Assembly: GCF_000003815.2 (NCBI RefSeq)
Contig: NC_049979.1
Coordinates: forward strand, 20,222,291 to 20,286,290
Length of the DNA stretch: 64,000 nucleotides
Source of the DNA: Branchiostoma floridae
Lineage: Eukaryota; Chordata; Leptocardii; Amphioxiformes; Branchiostomatidae
Direction: 5' to 3'
The translations under genes and the position numbers were made by a program. The notes beneath the pieces were generated by a model that worked only from the letters and a program-made list of their open reading frames with translations, did no database searches and was not told where the DNA came from. This document shows positions 49,513 through 60,700 of the stretch, one piece after another (within the stretch, counting starts at the first letter, position 1; the number at the start of each line of letters is the position of its first letter).

Positions 49513-50754
49513 AAAATGTCGTTTTTTAAAACTGTTTCATCAGACCATTTATAGGATCACAAAATATATCTTGGACTCAACATGCTACACTCAAAACCAT
49601 ATATGGAAGTCTTCGAGAAGTTTGACTTTGACTCTGGTATCGAGTTTGAGAACCTAGAGCAAGCTATGTCGGATAGGGCCCTATGGGGTGGAATATGTAT
49701 TAGCCTGGTCCTGACCTCCGGTCGCTGATGTATGTATCGTGCAAATCTCTCCACATTATACATGCTGTGCCCGGAAAGTAAGATCAAAGGGTATGCTTCA
49801 ATGACAACGTCGCCCAGATGATGTATTCTGTAAACAGGTCATGTTCAGTCTGAGGGGGGGGGGGGGGTGATTTATGAATTCCAAACGAAGCAGTGTGCAT
49901 GGGTATCAGTAATCAAATTAAGATCCGACATGTGTGCTATATTTTGTGTGATATCAGACATGCTAGTGCTGTGAGGAACTCAATCTGTTCAAAAGAACAA
50001 ACATAAAAGAAAACACATACCTTCAGTTGGAAATCTAGAATCCTGACCTTTGTCAAAATTTGTGATTATAATTCGTTTTGTCGAATGTAGTACGGTAAAA
50101 AGTCACTATTTTCTGCCCTGGTGTCCAAATGCGACGTTAAAGCCCGGCGTACATCAATCAGAATATCGTCAGGTACCGCCAATAACGTTTGTATATAGTG
50201 TTTGTGCAATAATTAACTTGGAGTGTGTACTGGTTCTTAAGATATTTCATCCTCCACCAATTTCTAACGAAATGGGCAAGCCCTTTCATTAACGGAAATA
50301 TTATCGTGGATTGATATACAGTCCTTACTCAGCTTTATGATTACTCATGTCAAATATTTGAAAGCGCCAATCAAAATGGTTGGGAAATTATGCTATTGAC
50401 CCTTCACCTGCGTTTAACTCGCAGGTGAAGCCATGGTCTATATTAAAGCAAGGTAACCTTTATTACGCGTGACAAACAAGAAAAGGCTATGAAAATAAAG
50501 CAGTTACATGTATATAGCTAGTTATATATAGCCTTAACGGAATTTCCCTTCGCGTTTTGATCATATACTGCTGCTGCCTTCAAGAGAAAGGCCTGTGCAG
50601 GGATTTCCAAAGCGAAGACCCCATCTAGCTTGTAGTACAAATGCACCGACAGTTCCAAAAGGTAACACCATGTCACTGAAGGCCGGTCATAGTTCATTCA
50701 CTTCACTTAACCTCAGCTCACCTCAGCTCACCTCACCTAAGCCATGACGAACTG
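49513..50754. other. Intergenic region between HNMT-like C and the P450
   Basis: Begins with the diverged 3' flank of gene C, includes a G-run at about 49,855-49,867, and ends just before the P450 with repeated CACCTCAGCT units (about 50,710-50,740). No gene seen. Confidence 0.45.
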
Positions 50755-51274
50755 ATGCGTCCCTATAACCGGTCTGCCTACTTCATTCCTGGCCTGATAA
50801 TGGCTGCTGCAGTCTTAAAGTGGATAATAGAATTAGTCCAGGACAATTTTCAGGGCTCTGGGCTGGCTCTGCAGACGTTCCTTGTCCTCTGCGCAACTTT
50901 TCTTCTGGTATGCGTCGTCTTCTTCAAGCGTTCCAGAAACCTTCCACCTTACCCGGCAGGACGTGTGCCTGTTCTCGGGCACCTCCTCGCCTTGGGCCGA
51001 GCACCTCACCTCGAGCTGACGGCGTGGAGGCGGCAGTACGGGGACGTCTTCACTATCAGGCTGGGGATGGAAGATGTGGTGGTTCTGAACGGCTATACTG
51101 CCGTCAAGGATGCGCTCGTGGACAGGTCCGAGCTGTTCGCGTCCAGGCCGCAAAGCTACCTACTTGATTCGACGGTTGGTTTCGGAAAAGGTAAAACATT
51201 TCATTTCAATTCCTTTCACCTTTTTTATATTGAAAACTTGCATTAGATTTTCGGAGTCAGTTTATCTGTACAAT

Positions 51275-51304
51275 TTCTACATATATATATATATATATAT
51301 ATAT
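51275..51304. repeat. (TA)n microsatellite in P450 intron 1
   Basis: Uninterrupted TA dinucleotides in the first intron of the P450 gene. Confidence 0.9.
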
Positions 51305-51968
51305 TATGAAAAGATAAAGGGAAACATGTCATATCTTTCTATACCCCAAGGGCAAAAGCTTTGTCTCTCTCCCACCACACACAAACAAATACAGACACAC
51401 ACACAGACACATGTATGTAACATAAATTGCGAATTTGTTCCTGTAGACATTGTTTTTGGGCGTTGGGGGTCTGAGTTCAAACAGAGGAAGAGATTTGCCA
51501 CCAGCACCCTAAAAACCTTGGGCATGAAGGTCGGAACTGGCAGCATCGAAGAGCATATCCGAAAGGAGACGAGCTTTCTACGAAATAGGGTGAGTTGAAA
51601 TATTAACGAAAATAATTATGGAAATACTACATTTTAACACGATATCTGCTAGACAAACTTGTCATTTTACTTAAGAATCTATTCTGTTTAGATTGCAGAA
51701 TACAGGGGAAAGCCTGTTGACATCTCCCATGACGTCACCGTGGCGGTTGCGAACGTCATCTGCTCTATGGTGTTCGGGAAGCGCTACGACTACGAGGATG
51801 AAACGTTCCGGGAGCTCTCTGAAGCGGTTGTTGCAGTGATGGTTGAACTTAGAACTGGACAGATCATCAGTGTCTTCCCTCTGCTAAGGTTTGTTCCTGG
51901 AGGTCAGTATAAGTTTCTGGCTATTTCTACCGCTACGTCATCGATCAGAAGTGCCCGAAAGTTTATAG

Positions 51969-51986
51969 CCCCCCCCCCCCCCCCCC
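51969..51986. repeat. Poly-C tract in P450 intron 3
   Basis: Eighteen consecutive C followed by GGG; its length is likely to be unreliable in the assembly. Confidence 0.9.
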
Positions 51987-53900
51987 GGGTCTGTGAGTAA
52001 TTGACGGTATGCCCGGATGTACATGTAGATTACCTATATGGGTTTCCATTTCGCCCAAAATACGTAGATTACGACAACGTACTTACTAAAATACGGCATA
52101 GGTGACCCTACTAAGACATGTATTGTCAGTTGTAATTCTAATACAAACTGTAGAGCTTTGGTGAGGTTTTCTTGCTGTTCAAATTGGTTTTCCACATTGT
52201 CAGCAAACAGTGCTCTACCAACAACCTACAATCACTACCGTGCACAGTGAACCGAGCCAGCTGCATGGTATCTCGACAACTCGCCAAGATCCAAAAGGTG
52301 TTGAGGGAAGAAATGGCTCGCCATGGAGAACACCTGGATCGCGAGAACCCGCGAGACTTCATCGACTTCTGCCTGCTGGAGCTTGCACAGCAGGAAAAGG
52401 TGGCTGGTCTGACGGAAGAAAACATGCTGTACATGACCCAAGATCTATTCTTTGCGGGAATAGACACAACCACTAACACTTTACTGTGGTGTCTACAGTA
52501 CATGATTTTGAACCCGGACATCCAAAAAAAGGTACATGTCAGAATCTAAACGTTACCCAGGTGATTTAGGCCAGACTCCGTAGGGCCTAGCAGAGATTAT
52601 TAGGAATTTAGCATTCATTCGATTGTACTGGCTAACAAACATTAATCTGCGCATTTCTTCTAGATTTAGAAAGCCTTGTCGTGTTGCTAATGATTACTTC
52701 ATTAGTAGTAGATTGGTTTTTATTCAGTCACAAAATATACATACAATATACAAGGCCTCGCAGTCAAACCATCAAGGTTGACTGAATTGTGCCTGTACTT
52801 ATTACAATTGCTCTTCAACAGGCACAAGAGGAGCTTGATGCCGTTGTTGGTGAGAGTCTGCCCACCCTGCCCCACCGCTCCCAGCTGCACTACGTGAACG
52901 CCTGCCTGCTGGAGGTCATGAGGATCCGCACTCTTATTCCTGTCACAATTCACGCCACCACACAGGACGTCATAGTGCAGGGATATGACATTCCCAAGGG
53001 AAGTCGGGTATGATGAGTTTTATAATATTCAACCAGATTTCTGCAGAAATTATTCCTTTGTCCAGATGTAGCCACGTTATTGGATATTAATTAAGGGATC
53101 TATTTTCAACATAAAATGGACATCTGCTTGAGGTTTACCCATACCAGGAAGAAATTGTGTTTGTAGCCTTGTTTCTATTTGATTGATCCAGGTACTTCCG
53201 AACCTACCCTCCCTCCACATGGACCCCGCCTACTGGTCGGACCCGAAAGATTTCTGGACGTGGAAGGGAACGTTATCAACAAGCCTGAGTCCTTCGTGCC
53301 ATTTTCTGGAGGTAATTAATAGGGTTAGAGATGTTATTGTTTGTCGGATGTGACCACAGTAATGACCACTCTCTATTTTATTGTATATAAGCCTGATCTT
53401 ACAGGTCAATCTTTATTTCCAGGGCGTCGTGTGTGTCTTGGTGAGCAGCTGGCCAGGATGGAACTTTTCCTGTTCTTCTCGACTCTGCTGCAGTCCTTCA
53501 AGACGCCAGAGGGCGCTCCTCCTCCAAGCACTGACGGTGTCTGCGGTCTGACGTTGTCCCCGCATCCATTCCAGCTCTGCGCGATACCGCGTAAGTTCAT
53601 GCTGAATTCATCAAATAATCAGTATCACATGACATTTGTCCTATGCACTTTGAATGAATGTGAATAAAATAGAAAATAAAACAATCCAACTCGGGATATG
53701 TTTTCAGATGTTATGTGCGTCAAAACATGTCGAGAAAGTTTGTAAACAAAAGGCAAATTGTATCGCCTCAAAATTCTTCAGGCGATTGACCCCCTTTGCC
53801 GAGTAATTACTCAAGAAAGCACTTGTTTCATTCTCGTCCTCAGGCGCCATCCCACTTCACCACCGATTCTGACCACGCCCCCTCGGTGTCACTCATCATT

Positions 53901-53954
53901 AGCAAGGGAACCAATCATTTTAGTGTTAGCCAGGGAACCAATCATTTTAGTGTG
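53901..53954 (+). promoter_or_regulatory. 27-bp tandem duplication carrying CCAAT boxes
   Basis: Two exact-period copies (53901-53927 and 53928-53954) each contain AGGGAACCAATCATTTTAG. They lie about 170 bases before the donor of a likely 5' untranslated exon of the cyclooxygenase gene, where CCAAT boxes would be expected in a promoter. Function is inferred from position only. Confidence 0.5.
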
Positions 53955-54059
53955 AGGCCACAAACCACAGATAAGTGTTCGGGAGGACACACGAAGCTTG
54001 CTGACCTGATTCCCCGCTTATGCTACATGCGTCCTATGGGCCTATCGCCTATGGGAGTC

Positions 54060-54126
54060 CTCTGAGACCAGCTGCTGTGACGTTGACGAAAAGTCCAGCC
54101 GCTCTCCTTTTGGTGTGCTGTCCCTG
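54060..54126 (+). other. Likely 5' untranslated exon of the cyclooxygenase gene
   Basis: A good donor (GTCCCTG|GTAAGTTAG) at 54126/54127 pairs with the acceptor TTTCCACAG just 8 bases before the start codon at 54767, so the leader seems to be split by a 630-base intron. The exon's own start is not determined. Confidence 0.45.
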
Positions 54127-54766
54127 GTAAGTTAGATTTTGTTGTTGTTGCTCTATATCTTTAAGAAACTAACCTCAGAAATATTACTCTCGACATATCT
54201 CACAAAGCTTAAGATATGGCCATATCATGGCTCAGACAAAGCGTAGGACTAGATAGGTAGTGCCATGTGCTGGAGGGTTGTCTTGTAATCATGCTAGAAA
54301 CAGCACAGAAAAGTATTGGCAGGGATGGTACTCATGACATTTGTTGAATACGATGAATCATGTCATGAAATAGACGCAGTGCAGAAATATGACAGAACTG
54401 GTAAGCAGACGACAAAGAAATATGTTGGTTACTATAGCTACACCTCAGTTGGAAATGCCCAAGGAAACAAAACCGGTTCCTATCTAATGATGCCTTAAAA
54501 ATACCCCATACAATTTACATGCCATGTGCCTCAGATTTCGAGTTCATTTGGCAATAATACCGGGGATGCTACCGTTCTTTTAGGACTTTCGTAGAACTGT
54601 TCCTCGCCTGCAATACAATATAGACGTAGTTACAAAATTTTCTTGGCAAATGCCTATTTAGAAAATCCTGTAGTAAAGCCCATATTCAAGTTACCAAAGA
54701 TAGCAGCGTCTTGTATTGTCTCTACGGTAAAGCCGACAAAACGTTTTATTTTTCCACAGTTGCAAC

Positions 54767-57700
54767 ATGAATATCGTATACCTGATAGTAGTGCTGCTGC
54801 CTGCACTTGTTGTCGGAGGTAATGTATACTTCTAATTATGATTTGCCTTGGTTTAAGCAATAGATTAAGGGGGCCATATGATTTAGGAACACTTGAAATT
54901 GCCAGGTGTCTCGTCATTTTGTGCAAGATTTTGAGAAAAGATAGATTTTGTATAAAGACAATAGATGGAATGTCAAGTAAAGCATTACTTATCATTCCAT
55001 CTGTTGTCTTCGGGAATGCAAGGTTGTGACAAAACAATGGGGAACGTCAAAATATAAACCGCATGATGGACATACTCTGTACCATACATAATACTCAGTT
55101 GGTTTGTCAGTAGGGTCTGGGTAAGGTTTGTGGTTTAGAGAACGGGTTAGGTTAAAGCTTAGGGTAGGGGTAGGTGAAGGGTTAGGTGTTTATTGTAAAT
55201 TGGTAAGGCGTTACGGGTTAGGTTAGAGGCTGTGTACAATGACCGAGATCTGTGTGTCCACATGTACACCCTCCCAGACAACCCATGCTGCTCGTTCCCA
55301 TGTCAGAACATGGGCGTGTGTATGAGGGAGGGGGGCGGGTACACGTGTGACTGCACCCGGACCGGCTACTACGGACAGAACTGCGAAACACGTGAGTACA
55401 CTTACACTTCATCCTCAATCAAGGCCATCTACATCCTCAATCTTAACTATACAGAGGCGGTGGGTGGTAGAAACCTGCTGGTACGTAAAAGGCCACACCC
55501 ATTTAATTTTAGAAAGAAGAACTTTATTGCACGACAATTGTACATGATACAATGTATGGCAACAACTATTACACAAAGTACAAAATAGAGGTATAGGGTA
55601 AAGCTTAACAACCTAGTTAACATAACAATAAGGGCTAACATAATTCTTTGGTATAGTATTATGTACAATGGAGTAGGCTAATCATTAGTTTTGGTATTCT
55701 TTCTAATAGCAGAGCAGTCCTTGATATATTTGCCTATTTTTGCATTATGGGAGTTCTGACAAGATATATAGAAATCTGTTTGTAGCATCGAGTTTCTTGA
55801 TATCTGTTGTACTTGATTCGAGAAATATGAATAATTCATTACGTAAACTAGCGTATCTAGAACATTCCATTATAAAGTGAAATTCACCTTCAATATGCTT
55901 TGGGCAGAATGGACAGAACCTTTGGTCAAGGGCTATATTGTAGTATCTGCCTGTTTCAATATTCAATGTATGGCTACTGATTCTAAACTGAGTTATTGCT
56001 TTGCACATTTCAAAGTTATTTATATCATAAAGATATTTTTCTCGTTAATAAGATTTTAGAAATAACATCATCTGGCCATGGATACATCAAAGCTAATGCG
56101 CGCGGGCGCAAAAAGGAAAGAAAAATCCAGCCCAAATAAAAAAAATTGCTGCTAAACTACAGGACTAAACATTCAGACCATTGTTTTCCAGACTTGGTTT
56201 GTTCTAAGTTCACCTCCAATAAGACTGTAACAGACAATCCTCGCCATTGCAATCATGTTTGTATTTCCATTCTTGTTTAAAGATGGAACAAGCTAGCCTC
56301 CGTCCAGACTGTTCTTTCGCCGATTTGCAATTTGCAATTTTCCTAGGTTCTCTTATGCTGGGATAGGGAGTTTGCCAATGAAGAAAGTTTGCGTGGAAAA
56401 GAGTTTGCCCCGTCTCAAAGCCCGCGAATTATTTTCTTTTCTTTTAGTTTTTTTTTTACAAATTTATTCTTTTAGCTTGCACTGCTCACTTTGAAATACG
56501 CCAATTAAAACCAAGTTAGCGGGTTAACATATTGAAGTCACGTATCTCGTCCTCAGTGCAACAGTCACCATATCTATATATCTAGCGTTAAAAGTTATGA
56601 AATGCACCAAGCTGACCGGTGTATGTCTCTCTCCTGTACAGCGGAGTTACTGACAGCGTTGGGAGCCGCATTGAAGCCCAGCGATGAGATGATTGACCAC
56701 CTGTTATTCAACTACAAGTGGCTCTGGCACATCATCAACAACACACAAAGCCTGCGAAACTTCCTTATGAGGTTGCTATCCAAACGTAAGAGGACCTCTA
56801 GCGACTATCTTATGAACTATAGCTCAGATGTTTCCTTTCAATCAAATTCTGATTTCCAAAGAGTTTAAGCAATCAGAAACACAAAAGAGAACAGACATGT
56901 TGTCACTCAAGTGCCTCTGTAAGTTCGTACGCAGACTCTTTTTTCCTGTTTTTACTTATCTGTACCAAAAGATATGTTTGGTTTATGTTGTTTGAATGAA
57001 TGATTTTATTTGTAAAACATTGCAGCTTGGTAGCTGAATTGCGAGTTACATTACAATAATTGTGGGTTATCTCCACATACATAAATTAGAACAAACATCG
57101 TGAATAAAACTAGGCTATTGAATCTCTGCATAAATCTGCATACATGGTATTCCGACAGTTTAGTACACAAAGATATTGTTTGAAAAGAAGCTAGGCTAAT
57201 ACAGATGTACTAATAGTCTCTAACATTGTACTAGTAGTCTCTAGGATACACTTTCGGACACTAGTGGCCACTTGCATACAACAAATCTAATGCGCGTGGA
57301 ATGAAGGATAACGCATGTCTTTTAGTCTTGCTTATCATTTTTGCACAATATGGTCTTCTGCTACGAAGACCGTAGTGAGTGTCCGCGGACCTGGTTAAGA
57401 ATGCCCAGAGAGGAGAAGACTCATCCTGAAGGATATGTTCTAGAGTTCTCAGTGTAGCTCTCTCACGTCTACTAGCTAGTGTTGGGATAGAGTCAACAGG
57501 AAGTCCAATGATTCTCATACACCGCTTTTGAACAGATTCAAGAGAGTCCGAAAGATGATTTGGCAATCCTCCCCACACAGGGCTCGCGTACTCGAGGATA
57601 GGTCTAATAAACGTCAGGTAAATCTGGGTTAGGACGTCTACAGAGAGACCCGCTTTCTTAGCGATGCAAAGGTAGTAAATCCTCGGTCGGACTCTGCTCA

Positions 57701-60700
57701 GCATGTATTGTATGTGAGCATCCCAGGTGAGGTCATAAGAAATGTGAACACCAAGTAGCTTGAAAGTGGTGACCCTTTGAATCTCATTACCAGCTATTGT
57801 AGGATGGGGAGGAAAGGGTATATTGGCCTCTTTCCTGGTACTGATTACCATGTCCTTGGTTTTTTGCCATTTGCTGCAAGGGAGAAAGACTTGCCCCATT
57901 CATCAATACAGTCCAGCGCAAGTTGGGTCTGTCCAGGTAATGACCCCATGAGGAACTCTGAAGTTGTCAAGTCGTCAGCATATTTAACCGGAGAGACAGA
58001 CATTGGCAGCTTAGCGTCCAGAGTGTTGATACAGATCACAAACAGGAGCGGCGATTGTCTATTTACCTTCGCAGTCTCTGTGGGACAAGTAGATAGCCCC
58101 CCTCTGTACCACACCGGCCATGACTACACGAGCTGGGACACGTACTCGGCCCGGTCCTACTACACCCGCGCGCTGCCTCCCGTCCCCGCCGACTGCCCCA
58201 CCCCCATGGGCACCAAGGGCCCCAAGGAGCTCCCCTCCCCCGAGTATCTCGCCGAGACGTTCTTGGCGCGCAGAACGTTCCTCCCCGACACGAGACGACG
58301 CACCAACGTGCTCTTCGGCTTCATGGCGCAGCACTTCACTCATCAGTTCTTCAAAACGGACTTCAAGAAAGGACCGGGTCACACCTGGAGCGACCATGCG
58401 GTAGATTTACGGGCATCTACGTTTACAAAATAGTGACTAGCAAAAACAACAAAAAAACATCCCCATGTTCCGTCACGTCTACACTTAATCTTTGCTAACG
58501 TTTGACACCATATTTGACAAGAAGTAGCTATGTAGAAGATGGCGAGGTTGAACACTGGCAGGTCACTACTCCTATTTCTCTTCCCCAGGTCGACATGAGC
58601 CATGTTTACGGGGAGACCACCGAGCGGCAGCACCAACTCCGCAGCTTTCAGGACGGGAAACTGAAGTACCAGCTGGTGGACGGGAAGTGTTCCCGCTCAG
58701 CCTGCAGACGCCCCCTGTACACATGATTTACTCCCAATGTCCCCGAGGACAAGCGATTCGCCCTCGGGCACGAGTTCTTCGGCCATCTGCCGGGACTGTT
58801 TGTGTGGGCCACGGTCTGGCTGAGGGAGCACAACCGGGTCTGTGACGTCATGAAGAAGGTCCACCCAGACTGGGACGACGAACGACTCTTCCAGACCGCT
58901 AGACTCATTCTTATCGGTAAGACAAAAAGTGTCACCAATAGCTGTAATGAATAAATGTAAAATCGGCATTTTCATAAATTACTGGCAACTCAGAAATGTT
59001 AGAACTAAAAACTGTAGCTACAGGGCTTCAAATACGTAAAGGTACCTTCAAAAATCGACCTTGTTTTAAAAATATAAGTTGATAATGATAAGTAAAGAAA
59101 TTAGTACATAAACTAAAACAGCAGTGTATCTGTTCTAATCTAGTGTTTTGATTTGGACGGATTCCTTTTGATTGTATCTGATATTAGAAGAACACTGACC
59201 TTAAATTTAACCTTTTACCCCTTACCTCACAAGGTGAGACTATCAAAATCGTCATTGAAGAGTACGTACAACACCTGGCTGGAAACAACTTCCAGCTGGT
59301 CTGGGACCCGGAGCTGCTGTTTGAGGAGAGGTTGCAGTACCAGAACCGCATATCTGTAGAGTTTAACCACCTGTACCACTGGCACGTGCTGATGCCGGAC
59401 CATTTCGACATCAATGGCACCATGTACACCATGGAGGACTACCTGTTCAACAACGACATAGTCCTCAAACACGGGCTCAACGCCACGGTGGACGCTATGT
59501 CCAGGCAGATAGCGGGGCGGGTGAGTGCAACATATCTAGGTCATTGTATATACAACATCATCAGAGCACCAGGTACCAAGATTTCTGCAGACAATACCTC
59601 GTAATATTACAATGTTGACATGTCAAATCTCTTTCAAATCTTCTCTCCTCCACCTATTCTTCTCTGTTGAGGTATCTACATGTATCTACATGTATCTCTG
59701 CTGATCACGGTCATTCGACATCTCATGCATTCTGATTGCTCGATGTAATTCGACACCTCATTCTGATTGGCCAATGTGACTCAACATCTCATTCTGATTG
59801 GTCAATGTCATTTAACACCTCATTCTGATTGCTCATTGTCACCCATTTGAGATTCTTTGTCCATCCCTTGTGTCATTTCTGTGATGTTACGGCGTCATAA
59901 CCAATATGAAATGGAGCTCAATGTTGTCTGCATATATGGTAATTATATTGCAATATTTCCAAACACAAAGGACGTATTGTCGCAGGAGAGAAGGTGTTAC
60001 AGACATTCGAACCCGTACATCTTTGGGTAGCTATCTCCAATTCTACTACTATTAAGCTGCACAGGCCACTACGTGTATAGTATAGATGGCTGGTCCACTG
60101 ATAGCGACGTAGTTGGGCCTGAAAATCAAACTCCCAAATGCAAGCGGAACACGTTACCCATACGTCACTGCACGGTATAACAGGACTGGTGAATGTAGTC
60201 TAAAATGTGTTGCATTGCTTGCGATGGATCTCTTGGAGTCATTCCAGATATTTGTCTCCCCAGTTTGGACCAAGGAACATCGGAGCTGTCAATCATCAGG
60301 TTGCCGTGGAAACCATCAAGCATGAGCGGAAACTGAGGATGCAGCCGCTGAACGAGTACCGGAAACGGTTCGGCATGGCTCCATACAGGACCTTCCTGGA
60401 ACTTACTGCAGGTCAGTTTGTACGACTGAATAAAACAAAACATTGACCACCCACTTTGAGTGATAAAACCAGTTAAGTTCCCAGAAGAGCTAATCTTCCA
60501 CTGGCCATGACAAACAAGCCAAACATTCAGCAGTATATTGTATTGGGGAAATTCCACTGACTCTTTTCAATGACTCTTTTCAATGACTCTGACACAATGA
60601 AGTGTCCTAAATATTGCAACCCTTTCCAGTAGCGTGCATGTCGTATGAGCGACATCAGCCAGAACACATCTATGTATACACCACTAAAAATGCTGTCTGG

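Larger units (their letters stand above)
50755..53667 (+). pseudogene. CYP2-type cytochrome P450 with a frame break
   Basis: Exons 50755-51190, 51447-51589, 51692-51902, 52248-52531, 52822-53007, 53192-53311 and 53423-53667. The protein starts with a hydrophobic anchor, then NLPPYPAGRVPVLGHLL, ELFASRPQ, the exon-2 motif KQRKRFATSTLKTLGMK, the I-helix oxygen-activation motif FFAGIDTTTNT, the ExxR motif in LLEVMRIRTLIP, and the haem loop [11 protein letters not shown] with its Cys ligand. It would be a microsomal mono-oxygenase of the CYP2 clan. In exon 6 the frame after HMDPAYWSDPKDF changes: the expected PERF(L) residues are missing and DVEGNVINKPESFVPFSGG follows only in another frame, while exon 6 is 120 bases where 3n+1 is needed. 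A small deletion of 3n+1 bases, perhaps 16, explains this. Either the allele is dead or the assembly has an error. ATG 50800 is an alternative start. The stop codon overlaps an AATAAA. Confidence 0.85.

Noticed and set aside
55090-55225. Interstitial telomere array
   Set aside because: GGGTTA units are irregular and few; only noted as a degenerate tract.
57777-58433. 218-codon plus-strand frame running into COX exon 4
   Set aside because: Its first part is the antisense of the LINE; only 58075-58400 matches cyclooxygenase and is preceded by an acceptor.
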